Source: Shewanella pneumatophori
GTDB lineage: Bacteria; Pseudomonadota; Gammaproteobacteria; Enterobacterales; Shewanellaceae
Length of the DNA: 64,000 bases
Reading direction: 5' to 3'
Assembly: GCF_023283895.1 (NCBI RefSeq)
Contig: NZ_JAKILB010000003.1
Coordinates: 62,001 to 126,000, forward strand
Each line of letters starts with the position of its first letter. Within the stretch, counting starts at the first letter, position 1. Positions 1-9,178 of the stretch are shown here, piece after piece. Under the pieces are notes generated by a model. It did not search any database. It had not been told where the DNA came from and saw only the letters and a list, made by a program, of their open reading frames with translations. The translations under genes were made by a program, and so were the position numbers.

Positions 1-1
1 C

Positions 2-595
2 ACTGACTACGCTATTGTTAAAGCGGTACGTGAAGCGGCGGGTCCAGAGATGGAAGTGCAAATCGACTTAGCGTCTAAGTGGCACACTTGTGGTCATTCA
101 GCCATGATGGCAAAACGTCTAGAAGAGTTTAACCTCAACTGGATTGAAGAGCCGGTATTGGCTGACAGCTTGATTAGCTATGAAAAGCTATCACGCCAAG
201 TGTCGCAAAAGATTGCTGGCGGTGAATCTTTGACTACACGTTATGAATTCCAAGAGTTCATTACTAAGTCGAATGCCGATATCGTTCAGCCAGACATCAC
301 CCGTTGTGGTGGTATCACTGAAATGAAGAAGATCTACGACATCGCACAAATGAACGGGACTCAGCTGATCCCACATGGCTTCAGCACAGGTATTTTGTTG
401 CACGCTTCTGTGCATTTCTTAGCGGCTTGCGAACAAGGCACGCTAATGGAGTTTTCACAAAGCAGCAGTCCACTATTCACTAGCTTAGTGAAAAACCAGC
501 TGCAGTTCGACAACGGCTATGTAGCTGTGTGTGACAAACCTGGTTTAGGTATCGAGCTAGACGAAGAGTTGATTGCCAAATACCGTGTGAACTAG
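2..595 (+). CDS. Enolase-superfamily (mandelate racemase-type) enzyme, C-terminal part
   Basis: This is the last 197 residues of a gene that starts left of the window; the reading frame is open from base 2. It belongs to the enolase superfamily, which abstracts a proton next to a carboxylate using Mg2+ in a TIM barrel. The three acidic metal ligands are visible in order: Asp in QIDLAS, Glu in WIEEP and Glu in AGGESL. An Asp in QPDITRCGG and a His in PHGFSTG fit the Asp-His pair of the mandelate racemase subgroup, many of which are sugar-acid dehydratases. The N-terminal capping domain that sets substrate choice is missing, so the substrate cannot be named. The stop codon lies in a short tandem duplication, and a strong terminator follows. 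Confidence 0.82.
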   Translation, partial: TDYAIVKAVREAAGPEMEVQIDLASKWHTCGHSAMMAKRLEEFNLNWIEEPVLADSLISYEKLSRQVSQKIAGGESLTTRYEFQEFITKSNADIVQPDITRCGGITEMKKIYDIAQMNGTQLIPHGFSTGILLHASVHFLAACEQGTLMEFSQSSSPLFTSLVKNQLQFDNGYVAVCDKPGLGIELDEELIAKYRVN

Positions 596-627
596 CACCG
601 TGTAAACTAGCACCGTGTTAGCTAGCG
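583..627. repeat. 15-bp tandem repeat across a stop codon
   Basis: Two near-identical 15-bp units (583-597 and 598-612, CCGTGTRAACTAGCA) are followed by a third, diverged unit (613-627). The first unit contains the TAG stop of the enolase-superfamily gene. The later units repeat the last codons and stop in the same frame, which looks like a small slippage duplication. Confidence 0.75.
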
Positions 628-676
628 CTGAAAAAATCCGCGCCGAGTGCTGGTTTAACCGAGAAGCTAAAAAGAC

Positions 677-708
677 AATGCCAGTAAGCAAGCTTACTGG
701 CATTTTTT
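677..708 (+). terminator. Rho-independent terminator after the enolase-superfamily gene
   Basis: A perfect stem ATGCCAGTAAG / CTTACTGGCAT with a 4-nt loop is followed by a run of T. It ends the transcript of the upstream gene. Confidence 0.9.
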
Positions 709-804
709 ATTCCTAATGGTTTAACCGGCATTCATAAAAGCCTCTATTATTACAATCTCTAAACTAGACTTAATCATAACCAATGGACTGATGGAAAATT
801 CAGG

Positions 805-1440
805 ATGAATAAGTCACCAATTGAAATCGCCTATGACGATAGGGAACACGCAGAATTACTAATTCAACGATTATCAAAACAAACAAATTTACGTTTAGTC
901 AGGAAGCGGTTAAAACTTGGCGATTATCAGATAAACGAATGGCTTATTGAAAGAAAAACACTACCAGATCTCGTCACATCTCTTTGTGATGGCAGACTGT
1001 TCTCTCAAGTATCTAGGCTATCAAAAAGTCCTAATAACACGGCACTGCTTATTGAGGGGGCATCGCGAGATATCGCAGCTTATGATATTACACGAGAAGC
1101 CATAATTGGTGCTCTATGTTCAATTTCAATCACCTTCAACGTGCCTATCTTACGCAGCTTATCTCAGGCTGAATCGGCTAAAATTATCTACTTCTGCGCC
1201 ACACAATTAAATCGCAGAAAAACAGGAGTCATCTCTCATGGCAGAAAGCCTAAACGCTATAAAAACCAACAATTATTTATACTCCAAAGCCTTCCTAAAG
1301 TAGGCCCTAAACTCGCTAAACGTTTACTAATGCATTTCGATAGTATTGAAGCTGTATTCACTGCATCGGAAGCACAATTGAGCGGGGTTGAGGGTATTGG
1401 GCGGGAGAAGGCGAGACAAATACGCCAAATACTAGCCTGA
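805..1440 (+). CDS. Stand-alone XPF/ERCC4-type nuclease with helix-hairpin-helix domain
   Basis: This 211-residue protein has an ERCC4 nuclease fold at about residues 7-140. It shows an early Asp pair (YDDRE), GDY, and the family signature around ERKTLPDLV with DGRLFSQ after it, matching the ERKxxxD metal-binding core of XPF/Mus81/Hef nucleases. A C-terminal tandem HhH DNA-binding region follows (about 155-211; PKVGPKLAKRLL and VEGIGREKARQIRQIL). XPF-type enzymes cut branched or flap DNA. Such two-domain proteins are standard in archaea and eukaryotes but uncommon in bacteria. No helicase domain is attached. The gene sits alone on its strand, its stop lies inside its own terminator stem, and a decayed SRAP gene follows. 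The ribosome binding site is weak. The family call is firm; the biological substrate is unknown. Confidence 0.85.
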   Translation: MNKSPIEIAYDDREHAELLIQRLSKQTNLRLVRKRLKLGDYQINEWLIERKTLPDLVTSLCDGRLFSQVSRLSKSPNNTALLIEGASRDIAAYDITREAIIGALCSISITFNVPILRSLSQAESAKIIYFCATQLNRRKTGVISHGRKPKRYKNQQLFILQSLPKVGPKLAKRLLMHFDSIEAVFTASEAQLSGVEGIGREKARQIRQILA

Positions 1441-1464
1441 TAACTAAAAGTTATCAGGCTTTTT
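1434..1464 (+). terminator. Terminator overlapping the stop codon of the ERCC4 nuclease gene
   Basis: The stem AGCCTGATAAC / GTTATCAGGCT has a 5-nt loop and ends in a T run. The TGA stop of the nuclease gene is inside the left arm, so termination and the end of translation are packed together. Confidence 0.85.
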
Positions 1465-1568
1465 CACTCTAACAACTAGAGTGCTAGTATTCCTTAGTCA
1501 ATTGAACTCATACTTATATCTGACTTAACTTACTTTCTTCAGTTGGAATGCTAATACAGGATCAGCAG

Positions 1569-1778
1569 ATGTGCGGCCGACTCAATATTATTGATGACAT
1601 GTTTGTACAAGCACTAATGGAAGACTTGCGGATTAAAAATCAGCAAGTAGAGATGTTTGATGATTTGCTCAAACCTGCACTGAGGCATGACTTTACTGTG
1701 CAGCAAATAAATAAGCCGAGCCAGTATCAACCTATTGGTCAAACTGCTCGACTTATTCCTAACGACTATTATTCCTAA
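1569..1778 (+). pseudogene. Truncated SRAP (YedK/HMCES-like) gene remnant
   Basis: The reading begins MCGRLNIIDD, the hallmark start of SRAP proteins, where the Cys after the initiator Met crosslinks to abasic DNA. About 22 residues resemble the family (VQALMEDL fits); the rest is unrelated and a stop comes after 69 codons, against about 200-230 in intact members. No downstream frame restores the conserved Asn and His regions before the next gene. I read it as a decayed or recombined remnant. An in-frame ATG slightly upstream (about 1548) would hide the catalytic Cys. It could be a real small protein, but nothing visible supports that. Confidence 0.6.
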
Positions 1779-1813
1779 CAATAATTTTGTTTTGGCCGTA
1801 TTTAGTGCAAGGC

Positions 1814-2881
1814 CTAGTTCAGATAAGCGCTTAATGTGTCTTGTTGATTCAGTAAACTTTGGTACATGGTGAACTGATTGGCGGCGCGTTCTAAGTTATG
1901 GCCTTCATGGTGAATTTGGAAGTACACATCGCCATTTAAGTGGTCAGTTAAGAACCTCACACCAATCATTAGACACATGACCCTTGCACCTAGCCATAAG
2001 CTCTTGCGCTCATCATCAGAAAGCGTATCACCCAGTTCACTTAAGTAACCTTTACAGATGGCACCGAAAATAGACTCGCGTACCTGCACTTTATCTAGTG
2101 CAGTTGAGTCTTCCTCTTCTGGGCTACAGAAAGTACGTACCATGTCGCCAAAGTCATACATTAGATAACCTTTCATGCAGGTATCTAAATCGATAATGGC
2201 TAAGCTCGACATATCACGCTTATCAAAAAGCATATTGTTGATTTTGGTGTCGTTGTGGCAAATACGGTGCGGGAGCTTAGTTTCAACTTGTGCAAGCTCC
2301 TGCAATAAGTCCTGCTGAGACAGCACAAAGTCAATCCAGTCACGGCATTGAGCAACTCGATTTTGACTATCTGCACTGATAGCCTGTTGCAGCAACTCAA
2401 TCCGCCCAGGCAGGTGATGAAAATTAGGGATTACATCTTCAATCAGATCAGCATCAAGCTCTGTAAGTGCACTAGAGAAATGACCAAAAGCTTTGGCAGC
2501 CATTTCAGCATCAGCTTCGCAACCAACAACATCAATACTGTGACTATAAGGTAGATAATTCATACCACGCCAAAAGCCAAGTTCGCCCAGATCGATATAC
2601 AAGTCACCATTTGCCAAAACCTCTGGCGAGACGACTTGTAAACCATAGTCTGCGGCTGCGACCTTTTTATGCAAATGCTGGCTAATTTTATGCGCATTAT
2701 TTACCAAGGCCGTAGGCGTTTTAAAAACATCGGTATTTATTTTTTGCAGCACAAAATCGCGGTTCAATCCGCGAACTAAAAACGTATAGTTAATATGGCC
2801 ATTCCCCAAAGGGGTTACTTTGGCGTCATTAGCATCAACACCAAAATGAGACAAAACATGTTGTCTTATAAAATCAATCAC
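1814..2881 (-). CDS. Aminoglycoside-phosphotransferase-fold sugar kinase (NahK-like)
   Basis: This 355-residue kinase of the APH/choline-kinase fold probably phosphorylates a sugar at the anomeric carbon using ATP in the cytoplasm. The catalytic loop HNDTKINN is at residues 209-216, the metal-binding IDLDT at 230-234 replaces the protein-kinase DFG, and a nucleotide-binding Lys is seen in LQKIN near residue 46. Length and motifs resemble N-acetylhexosamine 1-kinase (NahK) more than antibiotic kinases. The next gene on the same strand encodes a nucleotidyltransferase, so the pair would make a sugar 1-phosphate and then an NDP-sugar. The start is GTG at 2881 with GGAG six bases upstream. The exact sugar is not readable. 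Confidence 0.75.
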   Translation of the reverse strand: MIDFIRQHVLSHFGVDANDAKVTPLGNGHINYTFLVRGLNRDFVLQKINTDVFKTPTALVNNAHKISQHLHKKVAAADYGLQVVSPEVLANGDLYIDLGELGFWRGMNYLPYSHSIDVVGCEADAEMAAKAFGHFSSALTELDADLIEDVIPNFHHLPGRIELLQQAISADSQNRVAQCRDWIDFVLSQQDLLQELAQVETKLPHRICHNDTKINNMLFDKRDMSSLAIIDLDTCMKGYLMYDFGDMVRTFCSPEEEDSTALDKVQVRESIFGAICKGYLSELGDTLSDDERKSLWLGARVMCLMIGVRFLTDHLNGDVYFQIHHEGHNLERAANQFTMYQSLLNQQDTLSAYLN

Positions 2882-2994
2882 CCAACACTCCAGTTATTTT
2901 TGTATCACTTTTGCTATCTAGAGTCGCTCTAGAATTTCCCTGCAAAGGTTTAATTAAAAAGTTTTATTTATCTTTAGTTTAACTAAGTTCGAGA

Positions 2995-3900
2995 CTATTT
3001 AGTCGTGAGAGTTTGTTGTAGTTTTACTTTAACCCACTCTACATCTTCAGGGTAAGTCACCCCATACCAAGACTCTTGCGCCACACTAACCTTGACCCCC
3101 CATGTAGATGTCGCATGGGAGTTATTATCTATGCGGGCTTGTACAACGCTCGGCAAATAACACTCTGTTTTAGGCTGCTTACCATGGAGCTTAATAAACT
3201 CGCTAAACTCTTGCTCAATAACCGCAAAAATATCTGGCTTAAAGCCCCAGCACGTCATAGAGACCACTGCATTGTCTGCAATAACTAGTCGCTCCTCATT
3301 GAGCAAACCTGTTAAGCCTAATGCGTCTTGACGGATCTCAAGCCACTCAGCCACATCAACAAGTTTACCGTCGACAACTTGGCATAAACCTCGGTTAACC
3401 CCACCGTTTTCAGACAAGGTTAGATTGATTGGATAACCAACCATCATCCAGTCATCATTCGCCGCAGACAAACCTTCAGCTAACAAGCTAAATGCACTGT
3501 CACCATAGAAGTCATCTGCATTGATAACGGCCATTGGCCCTTGTACATGCTCTCGTGCACTCCAAAGAGCATGAGCTGTGCCCCAAGGCTTTTCTCGCTG
3601 TGCTACATCAGCAAAACCCTGAACAGTTGTCGGTAAGTCATCCATCGACTGCACACAGTATTCAACGCTAAAGTTATCAACGAACTTGCCCATTAACGCT
3701 TCGTCTAACATCGGTGCTAGCTCAGGTCGAATAATCAATACCGCTTTGGAAAATCCAGCCTTATAAGCACTTTTTAATGAAAGCTCCAACATGGTTTCAC
3801 CATTAGGACCTAGCTCTGCAAGCTGCTTATCACCGCCAAACCGGCTTCCCAATCCTGCCGCTAAAATCACTAAGGTTAATGCTTGTTCGCTGTTACTCAT
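2995..3900 (-). CDS. NDP-sugar nucleotidyltransferase
   Basis: This 301-residue protein of the GT-A nucleotidyltransferase fold transfers a nucleotide to a sugar 1-phosphate. The signature LAAGLGSRFGGDKQL lies near the N-terminus, followed by an Asp of the metal site in INADDFYG. It begins with ATG at 3900; a TTG one codon upstream is less likely. It lies upstream of, and is probably co-transcribed with, the sugar kinase gene 113 bp downstream, which supports a two-step salvage route to an activated sugar. It is longer than MurU (about 225 residues), so the AmgK/MurU recycling route is not a good match. No sugar-specificity call is possible. Confidence 0.78.
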   Translation of the reverse strand: MSNSEQALTLVILAAGLGSRFGGDKQLAELGPNGETMLELSLKSAYKAGFSKAVLIIRPELAPMLDEALMGKFVDNFSVEYCVQSMDDLPTTVQGFADVAQREKPWGTAHALWSAREHVQGPMAVINADDFYGDSAFSLLAEGLSAANDDWMMVGYPINLTLSENGGVNRGLCQVVDGKLVDVAEWLEIRQDALGLTGLLNEERLVIADNAVVSMTCWGFKPDIFAVIEQEFSEFIKLHGKQPKTECYLPSVVQARIDNNSHATSTWGVKVSVAQESWYGVTYPEDVEWVKVKLQQTLTTK

Positions 3901-4023
3901 CAAATTACTTGTCTCTCTAACAGATGCTAAGCAGCATCACAATAAGGCGAAGAAGTTTAAAGACTCTATTTCGCAATATCCAGCCTTATTGGCTAAACGA
4001 ACTTTTAGCTCTATAGCTTTTTC

Positions 4024-5235
4024 TTATAAATAATCTCTAAAGGCTGCAACTTTACCCAATGCAGCTTGGCTGCCTTTAAGACTAAAGTTATAACCACAAA
4101 GACTCACGTTGCCTCTGCGCGCCATATCAATAACAATTGCTTCGGTATCTAGCGGAGAAAAACGTGCTTCTGTGCCAGTATCTGCAAGTAAATTAACAAC
4201 CAGTGGTCTATATTCAGTGCCATTGTTAAAGCGCAAGCGCGAACAGGTTCTATCACCTTTAGCTGTAGCTAATGACCATAGATTTTCAGGTGCACCGCTA
4301 TCCCCTAACCAGCGCATAATTAGTACATCATCTTCCAGCGCTAAACTAAAATCATCAGGCATCGCAGTTGATATTCGCTCAACTTTTGCCTCGGTTATCA
4401 CTTGGTCATCAGCTACGCTGAGATTGACATCTTCTTGTTCTGAACTTGGTATTAATGTCCAAAGGCTAATCAACAGCATACTGCCGACAATGCCACCTGC
4501 ACCGATTAAAACGCCTTTCTTGTTTGCTTCAATAAATTGCTGCAATTGCCCTAAAGCTGGTTGTGCTTGTCTGCTGCCACGGTGACGGCGATGCTGAGCA
4601 AGCCTATCCTGCTGATAAGTATTGTTTGCTGGCTCAGCATTCGAGCTAGGCTGTGTATCAAACTTAGCTCTGCTCTCTGTTTCAGTACTAGTTGCTGCGC
4701 TTCTTTGAACATCTGCAGAATAATCAACGACATCAGCGTTTTCATCGCTGGCGTTAATAGCTGCAGAAAAACTTGGCTCCCCACCACCTAATGTTGGCTC
4801 AACTCGGCTACGCTGATTTTCTTTACGCATAGGGCGAGCTGTTTCTTTCATTTCAACAGGCCCCGAATAACCTTGCACGTAGTCAGCATTGCTTATAGCT
4901 GGCTGAATTGCCAAATAACCAATAGTGAGCACAGCTAAAAGCAAAAAGGTTAATAACAGCATCATGCTCTGAATATGCACTAAGGTGATGATGACTAATA
5001 TAAAAGGTAATAGAGTCACTAAAGTAAACAGTGCAGGTTTACCGCTATCTCGCAATCGGCGTAGGCTGGTTAACGCTAGAATAGGAGCCAGCACCAACGC
5101 CGGAACGTATAACAAACCGCTTGGACCAATGAGCGCCACAGATATAAATAAAGCTAAATAAATCAAACTACTGATTACAGAGAAACGCTTACTATTATCT
5201 AAACCTACAACACAAAAAAGCGATTTTATTTGCAT
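4024..5235 (-). CDS. DUF805-like membrane protein with extra periplasmic domain
   Basis: This 403-residue envelope protein has no assigned function. Residues 20-115 form about four hydrophobic segments with RRLRDSGKPA at 59-68, the recognisable DUF805 loop. A polar low-complexity linker follows (about 120-235), then one more membrane helix (about 241-262) and a C-terminal domain (about 290-403) with two Cys residues (one in TCSRL, one in LCGY) that could form a disulfide. DUF805 proteins usually end after the first domain, so the extension is unusual. It is transcribed away from gmk and seems to be a single gene. Confidence 0.6.
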   Translation of the reverse strand: MQIKSLFCVVGLDNSKRFSVISSLIYLALFISVALIGPSGLLYVPALVLAPILALTSLRRLRDSGKPALFTLVTLLPFILVIITLVHIQSMMLLLTFLLLAVLTIGYLAIQPAISNADYVQGYSGPVEMKETARPMRKENQRSRVEPTLGGGEPSFSAAINASDENADVVDYSADVQRSAATSTETESRAKFDTQPSSNAEPANNTYQQDRLAQHRRHRGSRQAQPALGQLQQFIEANKKGVLIGAGGIVGSMLLISLWTLIPSSEQEDVNLSVADDQVITEAKVERISTAMPDDFSLALEDDVLIMRWLGDSGAPENLWSLATAKGDRTCSRLRFNNGTEYRPLVVNLLADTGTEARFSPLDTEAIVIDMARRGNVSLCGYNFSLKGSQAALGKVAAFRDYL

Positions 5236-5584
5236 ACAACTACCACCCTAAAAATTCCTATAATAAATCTGCATTACAACTCCATATGCGATAACGCAGC
5301 CTTTTTATGCTCAGGCGAAAGCACAAAATCGAATGGGTTAGCCTACCGAATTTAACGCTTAATGTCAGTGTTTTCGGACAATAAACTCAAAGATGCTGAA
5401 TAAGCTAAACCCCGCTGTAGCTCAGAAAAACCAAACTAAGCTTTGTAATAAATTCATCTGTGACTAGCACAAATATCACCCTAGGCTGTATAATGGCTCG
5501 CTTAATCTTTTACCCGCACAATTTTAAGTTCGCAGTAGTTATTAATAGTACTTAAACTTGGGCACACATCGGATACAGCAGCTA
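5236..5584. other. Divergent intergenic region upstream of gmk
   Basis: This 349-bp stretch separates the DUF805-like gene (leftward) from gmk (rightward) and must carry promoters for both. I see a perfect TATAAT facing gmk (listed separately) and no open frame, repeat or RNA gene that I can support. Confidence 0.6.
5489..5494 (+). promoter_or_regulatory. Candidate -10 element of the gmk-rpoZ-spoT promoter
   Basis: A perfect TATAAT lies 90 bp upstream of the gmk start. No good -35 hexamer is visible at 16-18 bp spacing, so this is a tentative promoter call. Confidence 0.4.
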
Positions 5585-6208
5585 ATGACCGCTCGCGGAA
5601 ACCTATTTATCGTCTCGGCGCCAAGTGGCGCAGGTAAATCATCGCTTATTTCAGCCCTATTAAGGGATCAACCTGTAGATATGCAAGTTTCAGTTTCGCA
5701 CACCACAAGACAACCTCGTCCAGGTGAAGAAAACGGTCAACATTATCACTTCGTATCTCAAGATGAGTTCAAGAGCTTAATCGCCGATAACGCATTTTTT
5801 GAATGGGCTGAAGTATTCGGTAACTATTATGGCACTTCACGTGTCACGATTGAGCAAACGCTAGCAAAAGGTATCGACGTATTTTTAGATATCGACTGGC
5901 AAGGCGCGCAGCAAGTTAAAGAGCTAATGCCTGAATCTATTGGCGTTTTTATTTTACCTCCATCAAAAACAGAATTAGAACGCCGCCTAACCGGCCGCGG
6001 ACAAGACAGCGCTGAAGTGATTGCAGGCCGTATGGCTCAAGCAGTTTCAGAGATGTCACACTACAATGAATATGACTTCGTTATAGTGAACGATGATTTC
6101 GACAAAGCATTGGCCGATCTTTTGGCGATCATTCGCAGCCAAAGATTAACCTCTGCTAGCCAAATTCATACGCAGAATGGTATGATTAAAGATCTGTTGG
6201 CAGGCTAA
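5585..6208 (+). CDS. gmk: Guanylate kinase
   Basis: Gmk converts GMP and ATP to GDP and ADP, an essential step of purine nucleotide synthesis. The P-loop APSGAGKSS follows the start closely. The GMP-binding region is intact ([11 protein letters not shown], then [15 protein letters not shown]), as is the lid RRLTGRGQ. From ATG 5585 the product is 207 residues, the same as E. coli Gmk. An in-frame TTG at 5558 would add nine residues without family support and is rejected. It heads gmk-rpoZ-spoT, a conserved set that links GTP supply, RNA polymerase and ppGpp metabolism. Confidence 0.97.
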
Positions 6209-6269
6209 CTGTCTTCATGTACAATTTTGCGTCATTTTTTCAATCGATAAAACACTGGAGTTTCCAAAC

Positions 6270-6551
6270 ATGGCTCGCGTAACTGTAGAAGATGCCGTAA
6301 ACCAAATCGGCAACCGTTTTGATATGATTCTGGTTGCAGCGCGTCGTGCTCGCCAAATCGCTGTTCAGGGTAAAGACCCTATGGTTGAAGAAGAGAACGA
6401 CAAGCCAACGGTTATCGCACTTCGCGAAATCGAATTAGGTTTAGTCACAGCTGATACTTTGGATGCCGATGAGCGCCAAACAGTTCGTGAACGTGAAGCA
6501 GCTGAAATCGCTGCTGTTGCTGCCATCGCTGAAGGCCGCAACGCTATATAA
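6270..6551 (+). CDS. rpoZ: RNA polymerase omega subunit
   Basis: The 93-residue omega subunit helps assemble RNA polymerase and forms part of a ppGpp binding site on the enzyme. The N-terminus [10 protein letters not shown] and the VAARRARQ segment match the family, and the length is close to the usual 90 residues. It lies 61 bp after gmk and 13 bp before the spoT start, in the usual order. The tail is Ala/Glu rich, as in relatives. Confidence 0.97.
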
Positions 6552-6564
6552 GGAGTGTAGTCAC

Positions 6565-8670
6565 TTGTATCTGTTTGAAGGTCTCAAGGAGTCTGCTTCA
6601 GGTTATTTAGAATCTGAACAGGTAGAATTACTCAAGCAGGCCTATCAGGTGGCGCGTGATGCCCATGAAGGTCAGATGCGCACGAGTGGCGAACCTTATA
6701 TTACCCACCCGGTTGCGGTTGCCCGCATCCTGGCCGATATGCGTCTCGATCATGAGACGCTTATGGCCGCACTCTTGCACGACACTATCGAAGACACCCC
6801 TGTTACCAAAGAAGAATTAGCCGAGCTATTTGGCGAGTCTATTGCTGAGCTGGTAGAAGGTGTATCTAAGCTAGATAAGCTTAAATTTCGCGACAAGAAA
6901 GAAGCTCAAGCTGAAAACTTCCGCAAAATGATGATGGCGATGACCCAAGATATTCGCGTTATCTTAATCAAGCTAGCCGATAGAACCCACAATATGCGTA
7001 CATTAGGTGCCTTGCGCCCTGATAAACGTCGCCGTATTGCCCGAGAAACGCTCGAGATCTACGCCCCTATCGCCAACCGTCTTGGTATTCATAATATTAA
7101 GAGCGAGTTAGAAGATTTAGGTTTCCATGCCTATTATCCAATGCGATATCGCGTACTTAAAGAAGTGGTTAAGGCCGCTCGTGGTAATCGCAAAGAACTG
7201 ATTCAAAGTATCGAAGCTGCAATTGAAACTCGCCTCGAAGACACTGGCCTACAAGGTGCTGTCAAAGGTCGTGAGAAAAACCTTTATTCCATCTACAACA
7301 AGATGCGCAATAAAGAACTGCAATTCCAAGAAGTCATGGATATCTATGCCTTCAGAGTCATCGTTGACTCTATCGATACCTGTTACCGCGTTATGGGTGC
7401 CATGCATGGCCTTTACAAGCCGCATCCTGGTCGCTTTAAAGATTATATAGCCATCCCTAAAGCCAACGGCTATCAGTCATTACATACTTCGCTTTTTGGT
7501 CCTCACGGCGTACCGGTTGAGATCCAGATCCGTACCGAAGATATGGACCAAATGGCAGATAAAGGGGTCGCGGCTCACTGGCTGTATAAAAAAGGCAGCT
7601 CAGCAGAGCAAGGCACGACAACACAAGTACGTGCCCGTAAGTGGATGCAAAGCTTGCTCGAATTGCAGCAAAGCGCCAGCACCTCTTTTGAATTCGTTGA
7701 AAACTTTAAGACTGAACTCTTCCCGGAAGAGATTTACGTATTCACCCCTGAAGGCCGCATTTTAGAGCTACCAGTGGGCGCAACACCTGTCGACTTTGCT
7801 TACGAAGTCCATACAGACGTAGGTAATACCTGTGTTGGTGCCAAAGTGAATCGCCAAGCTTACCCATTAAGTCAGCCTCTTATCTCCGGCCAAACCGTAG
7901 AGATTATTACTGCAAACGGCGCTCGCCCAAATGCGGCATGGCTTAACTTTGTAGTAACCGGTAAAGCTCGCGCAAAAATCCGTCAGTTACTGAAGAGCCT
8001 GAAAGAAGACGATGCCATTTTATTAGGTAAGCGTTTACTTAATCATGCTTTAGGTGAAACTAAGCTAGATAGCTTATCAGCAGAACAGATTGAAAAAGTC
8101 GTCAAAGATACCAAGCATGAAACTCTTGATGCACTGCTAGCCGATATTGGTTTAGGCAACGCTATGAGTATTGTGATTGCCCAGCGCCTGCGCGGCGATC
8201 AAGTTGATACTGAAGAGCACAAAGAAACCCATACCATGCCAATTCGTGGCGCTGAAGGTATGTTGGTCACCTTTGCTAATTGTTGTCGCCCAATTCCAGG
8301 CGATGCAGTTATTGCCCATGTAAGCCCAGGTAAAGGCCTAGTGGTACACATGGAAAGCTGTGCCAATATACGCGGTTATCAAGGCGAGCCTGATAAGTAT
8401 ATTCCTGTGCAATGGGACAGCGCTGAAGGCGTTGAATACCAAGCCAATTTGCGAGTGGAAATTGTTAATCACCAAGGCGCGCTTGCAAAAATCACTTCGA
8501 TTGTGGCTGCAGAAGGCTCAAATATTCATAACTTGACCACAGAAGAACGTGACGGACGAGTATTCCTCATCAACCTGCGTATTTCTGTGCGTGACCGTAT
8601 CCATTTAGCTAACGTAATGCGCCGTATCAGGGTATTACCTGAAGTATTACGTACATCTAGGAATCGCTAA
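6565..8670 (+). CDS. spoT: Bifunctional (p)ppGpp synthetase/hydrolase SpoT
   Basis: SpoT makes and degrades the alarmone (p)ppGpp. Domains in order: HD hydrolase (HPVAVA and [10 protein letters not shown], residues about 45-80), synthetase (about 235-330), TGS ([21 protein letters not shown]), a Cys-rich region (NCCRPIPGD) and a C-terminal ACT domain ([13 protein letters not shown]). The start is TTG at 6565: it gives 701 residues (E. coli 702), begins MYLFEGLK as in E. coli MYLFESL, and has AAGGAGTG a few bases upstream. A longer frame back into rpoZ is not the real start. It is translated just after rpoZ in one operon. Confidence 0.96.
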   Translation: MYLFEGLKESASGYLESEQVELLKQAYQVARDAHEGQMRTSGEPYITHPVAVARILADMRLDHETLMAALLHDTIEDTPVTKEELAELFGESIAELVEGVSKLDKLKFRDKKEAQAENFRKMMMAMTQDIRVILIKLADRTHNMRTLGALRPDKRRRIARETLEIYAPIANRLGIHNIKSELEDLGFHAYYPMRYRVLKEVVKAARGNRKELIQSIEAAIETRLEDTGLQGAVKGREKNLYSIYNKMRNKELQFQEVMDIYAFRVIVDSIDTCYRVMGAMHGLYKPHPGRFKDYIAIPKANGYQSLHTSLFGPHGVPVEIQIRTEDMDQMADKGVAAHWLYKKGSSAEQGTTTQVRARKWMQSLLELQQSASTSFEFVENFKTELFPEEIYVFTPEGRILELPVGATPVDFAYEVHTDVGNTCVGAKVNRQAYPLSQPLISGQTVEIITANGARPNAAWLNFVVTGKARAKIRQLLKSLKEDDAILLGKRLLNHALGETKLDSLSAEQIEKVVKDTKHETLDALLADIGLGNAMSIVIAQRLRGDQVDTEEHKETHTMPIRGAEGMLVTFANCCRPIPGDAVIAHVSPGKGLVVHMESCANIRGYQGEPDKYIPVQWDSAEGVEYQANLRVEIVNHQGALAKITSIVAAEGSNIHNLTTEERDGRVFLINLRISVRDRIHLANVMRRIRVLPEVLRTSRNR

Positions 8671-8705
8671 CTCACTATTGTACTCAGTTAAAACAAGGAC
8701 AGATC

Positions 8706-9089
8706 ATGGCAGAAAAAATCATTATCGCGACCGCTAAAGCGCCACAAGCAATTGGCACATACTCTCAAGCAGTTAAAGTGGGTAGCACGGTTTATTTATC
8801 AGGTCAGATCCCCCTTGTTGCAGAAACAATGGAAATCGTTAGCGATGAGTTTGAAGCGCAAGTTGTACAGGTATTTGAAAACCTAACAGCGGTATGTGAA
8901 GCTGCAGGTGGTTCACTAAGCGATATCGTAAAGCTGAATATCTTTATGACGGACCTAAGTAACTTCGCTACAGTAAACGAAATTATGGGTCGTTATTTTG
9001 AACAGCCTTATCCAGCTCGTGCAGCAATCGGTGTGAAACAATTGCCGAAAGACTCACTTGTGGAAATGGATGGAGTGATGGAGATCTAA
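8706..9089 (+). CDS. ridA: RidA/YjgF enamine-imine deaminase
   Basis: RidA hydrolyses reactive enamine and imine intermediates such as 2-aminoacrylate released by PLP enzymes, protecting other PLP enzymes. The 127-residue length is typical. The key Arg lies in PARAAIGV, and AIGTYSQAV and VYLSGQIPL are family marks. It starts 35 bp after spoT with AAGGAC upstream and ends with a strong terminator, so it is probably the last gene of the gmk operon. In E. coli ridA is elsewhere. Confidence 0.95.
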   Translation: MAEKIIIATAKAPQAIGTYSQAVKVGSTVYLSGQIPLVAETMEIVSDEFEAQVVQVFENLTAVCEAAGGSLSDIVKLNIFMTDLSNFATVNEIMGRYFEQPYPARAAIGVKQLPKDSLVEMDGVMEI

Positions 9090-9110
9090 TCTACTATCAC
9101 TTTATCAATT

Positions 9111-9137
9111 GGGCGCTTAGGCGCCCATTTTATTTTT
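9111..9137 (+). terminator. Terminator after ridA
   Basis: GGGCGC and GCGCCC arms flank a 4-nt TTAG loop, followed by a T-rich tract. It closes the gmk-rpoZ-spoT-ridA unit before trmH. Confidence 0.9.
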
Positions 9138-9178
9138 AAAACCGTTTATTTAATACCACACTAATTTAGAAGCCAACC

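Noticed and set aside
1814..3900. AmgK/MurU cell-wall recycling pair
   Set aside because: The nucleotidyltransferase is about 75 residues longer than MurU and the kinase motifs fit NahK better.
4109..4791. Open frames opposite the DUF805-like gene
   Set aside because: Frames opposite the conserved gene; no domain or ribosome site.
6463..6564. Long start of SpoT inside rpoZ
   Set aside because: TTG 6565 gives the E. coli length and N-terminus and has a strong AAGGAGTG site.
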